Shown: piece after piece, positions 5,581 to 7,264 of the stretch
Numbering within the stretch: position 1 is the stretch's first letter
How the letters are laid out: each line of letters starts with the position of its first letter
NCBI GenBank assembly: GCA_002308135.1
Contig: DBVK01000032.1
Location: forward strand, 2,177-9,440
Length of the DNA stretch: 7,264 nucleotides
Source: Bacteroidales bacterium UBA1266
GTDB lineage: Bacteria; Bacteroidota; Bacteroidia; Bacteroidales; WCHB1-69
Reading direction: 5' to 3'
The notes under the pieces: model-generated
What the model saw: the letters and a program-made list of their open reading frames with translations, nothing else
Told to the model about the DNA's origin: nothing
Database searches by the model: none
Made by a program: the position numbers and the translations under genes

Positions 5581-7264
5581 GCTCACGCGTACCGGACCGA
5601 ACAATCCCAGCGGCTGCAGCGGCTGGTTTTTGGTGCCTTTGTTGGTCCAATACTGTGCCACCTCGTTGTCCGTCAGCGTCTTCATGTAATTTCCCAAGGT
5701 CGTGACCACGCGGATTTCAATAGCGTTCTCGCCAGCGCGCACCATGGAAGCGGGAATAGCATACACATGGCTGCCATACCATTTTTCGCCCACCTTCTGT
5801 CCGTTGGCATAGCACTCGGAGACACCTTCCACTCGCCCCAAATCCAAAAAAAGCTGTCCGAACCGTGGCGCCTTTACGGAACAACGGTACACCAGCGTCC
5901 CGGCAAATCCCGAATCCAGAAGACGGATATCCGTCAGCGTATCCAATGAAAACGTGCGAACCTTGTTTTCACGGCAATGCCTCATTTCCAGCTCCCATCC
6001 CTTCAGCTGCCGCCAATCAGCGGAATCCTCCTGTAGCAAGCTTTCCGCCGCCTTAACCTCTTTGGCCTTTTTTTCAAAGACCAGCAGCAGGGAGGAAGCG
6101 GGTTCCATGCGACAAGGGAAGGAAACCTCCTGACGCTCACCGGTCTCCGGATTCCATTGGTACATGGTCTTCCCTTTGGTCACGGAAGGGTCAAAACGCA
6201 GCTCCGCCGTATATTGACGATAACGGTGCCCGTTGGTGACGAAGAACACATCGTTGCCGTCAGCAGTACGGTAATGCACCTGCATGACATAGGGGTCAGG
6301 TTCGGAAATTGTCATCGCGTGAGGCAGACGGTAACGTTCCTGCAGATCGCGATACCAGGCGATGTAATTCGTATCCGGCTTGTGCACAAAGAGGTAGCGG
6401 TTCGCGTATTTCTTGCGTATCGTCTCCATGCACGCCGCCACCTTGGCGTCCTCCGCCGCGTTATCGGTATGCATACCCAAGGCATAGGCCGGTTCCTTCT
6501 CCACACAAACAATGCGTCCGCCGGAAGCCGCAAAACGCTCCAACTGCGCCGCCGCTTCAGCGGAAAGGCTTTCCACATGGATCAGAAACAAGGTGCTGTA
6601 TTTTCTGCTGCCGTAACAGAGTTTCCCCTTCTCCATTTTCGCCTCCCGTAAAATCCGCTCCGACACATAATCGCAGGATGCGCCGTTTTTCACCATAGCC
6701 TCCCATACCAGCGTTTGGTAAGGGGCATACATCACCGACGGGAAAGGCTCGTTCTGCATCCCCATCTTCCCCCACATGTCGGCGGTCGGGGTCAGAATGG
6801 CAATATCCGCCACATTTTCGCAATTTTGAAGCACCGAATACAATCGCGCCTTGTAATCCGTGTAATGATGGAAATAAGGCCACCATGGATTGTTCTCGTT
6901 GTAATAGGCTCCATAACGTATCCAGCCGGGGAATGGCGCATTCTGCGGCATGTAATTGAAACCGTGGAAGACAGTGCCGGTAATGCCGCTGCATACGGTC
7001 TGGTCCCCGCCCAGCTTCAATTCCTGAAGCGTCATATTGAACACCCTATAGGTATTGGTCATCTCCTCACAGCTGACAACATGCTTTCCATTCAAATGCG
7101 CCGCCGAAGAAACGTATTTGTTAATCATCGTATACGCGCGACCCCGACGGTAATCGGCTTCGGACATTTCCTCTCCGGGTTTGTGCTTCAAGTAGTTGGT
7201 TGTCCACGATTCCCCTTCCGGGATATCCACGCACAGGCTGCTCTCCAAAGGGAAGAAGCCCCTG
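5566..7264 (-). CDS. GH106-like glycoside hydrolase (putative alpha-L-rhamnosidase), C-terminal half
   Basis: The frame is open to the right edge, giving 565 complete codons before the TAA at 5568-5566, so the N-terminal part lies outside the window. The TTG at 7248-7246 is an internal Leu (numbered 1 here). Seen directly: SSAAHLNGKHVVSCEEMTN (47-65), with Glu61/Glu62 where related enzymes have a V-x-A-E block; LKLGGDQTVCSGITGTVFHG (77-96); FPGWIRYGAYYNENNPWWPYF (106-126); and YKARLYSVLQ with DIAILTPTADMW after it. The C-terminal 113 residues (448-560) form a galactose-binding-like jelly roll as in GH2 and GH106 proteins, with LFLDLGRVEGVSECYANGQ and a closing GLFGPVRV. This order fits GH106, whose known members remove L-rhamnose from plant or microbial polysaccharides. 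Members usually have 800-1,100 residues, so about half is seen. Location cannot be judged without the N-terminus. No catalytic role should be assigned to either Glu without an alignment. The next gene downstream has its own promoter. Confidence 0.82.
   Translation of the reverse strand, partial: RGFFPLESSLCVDIPEGESWTTNYLKHKPGEEMSEADYRRGRAYTMINKYVSSAAHLNGKHVVSCEEMTNTYRVFNMTLQELKLGGDQTVCSGITGTVFHGFNYMPQNAPFPGWIRYGAYYNENNPWWPYFHHYTDYKARLYSVLQNCENVADIAILTPTADMWGKMGMQNEPFPSVMYAPYQTLVWEAMVKNGASCDYVSERILREAKMEKGKLCYGSRKYSTLFLIHVESLSAEAAAQLERFAASGGRIVCVEKEPAYALGMHTDNAAEDAKVAACMETIRKKYANRYLFVHKPDTNYIAWYRDLQERYRLPHAMTISEPDPYVMQVHYRTADGNDVFFVTNGHRYRQYTAELRFDPSVTKGKTMYQWNPETGERQEVSFPCRMEPASSLLLVFEKKAKEVKAAESLLQEDSADWRQLKGWELEMRHCRENKVRTFSLDTLTDIRLLDSGFAGTLVYRCSVKAPRFGQLFLDLGRVEGVSECYANGQKVGEKWYGSHVYAIPASMVRAGENAIEIRVVTTLGNYMKTLTDNEVAQYWTNKGTKNQPLQPLGLFGPVRVSTVEK

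Noticed and set aside
6157..6651. A 164-codon open frame on the + strand inside the hydrolase gene
   Set aside because: It is antisense to a continuous GH106-like coding region with conserved blocks on both sides.
1..7264. CRISPR array, insertion sequence, prophage, tRNA or rRNA
   Set aside because: No regularly spaced repeats, transposase or integrase motifs, terminal inverted repeats or RNA gene signatures were seen on either strand.

Overview
The window reads as chromosomal DNA of a Bacteroidota bacterium, most likely order Bacteroidales. Four signs support this. One protein ends in a type IX secretion system (T9SS) type A sorting domain. There is a DUF4270-family lipoprotein. A promoter carries the Bacteroidota -7 element TATCTTTG. 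Start codons lack strong Shine-Dalgarno sequences. By eye the base composition is slightly GC-rich, except in part of one small lipoprotein gene. I cannot name a genus from the sequence.

Layout. On the + strand, positions 1-468 hold the C-terminal part of a GT4-type glycosyltransferase cut by the window edge. A 78-bp gap with two small palindromes follows, then a large secreted T9SS cargo protein (547-2550). A strong hairpin, usable in both directions, lies in the convergent gap at about 2577-2613. Everything to its right is on the - strand. Read in the direction of transcription, the order is: the C-terminal half of a large GH106-like glycoside hydrolase entering from the right edge (7264 to 5566); a short gap containing a near-canonical Bacteroidota promoter; a 269-aa protein resembling only the N-terminal domain of glycogen/starch synthase (5493-4684); after 9 bp a DUF4270 lipoprotein (4674-3343); and after 45 bp a 220-aa lipoprotein of unknown function (3297-2635).

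How the genes may work together. The promoter at 5521-5548 probably drives a three-gene unit: GT5-like protein, DUF4270 lipoprotein, small lipoprotein. The last two should be anchored in the cell envelope. The T9SS cargo protein is also an envelope or surface product, and the partial glycosyltransferase and GH106-like enzyme are carbohydrate-active. The window is therefore dominated by cell-surface and glycan functions, but no single pathway joins all the genes.

The most interesting point is the GT5-like protein. Its substrate-binding motifs are replaced and it has no C-terminal nucleotide-sugar domain, yet it is tightly linked to a DUF4270 lipoprotein. I found no CRISPR array, mobile element, tRNA or rRNA, and nothing that clearly makes a new defence or mobile system. 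No intergenic stretch exceeds 300 bases.
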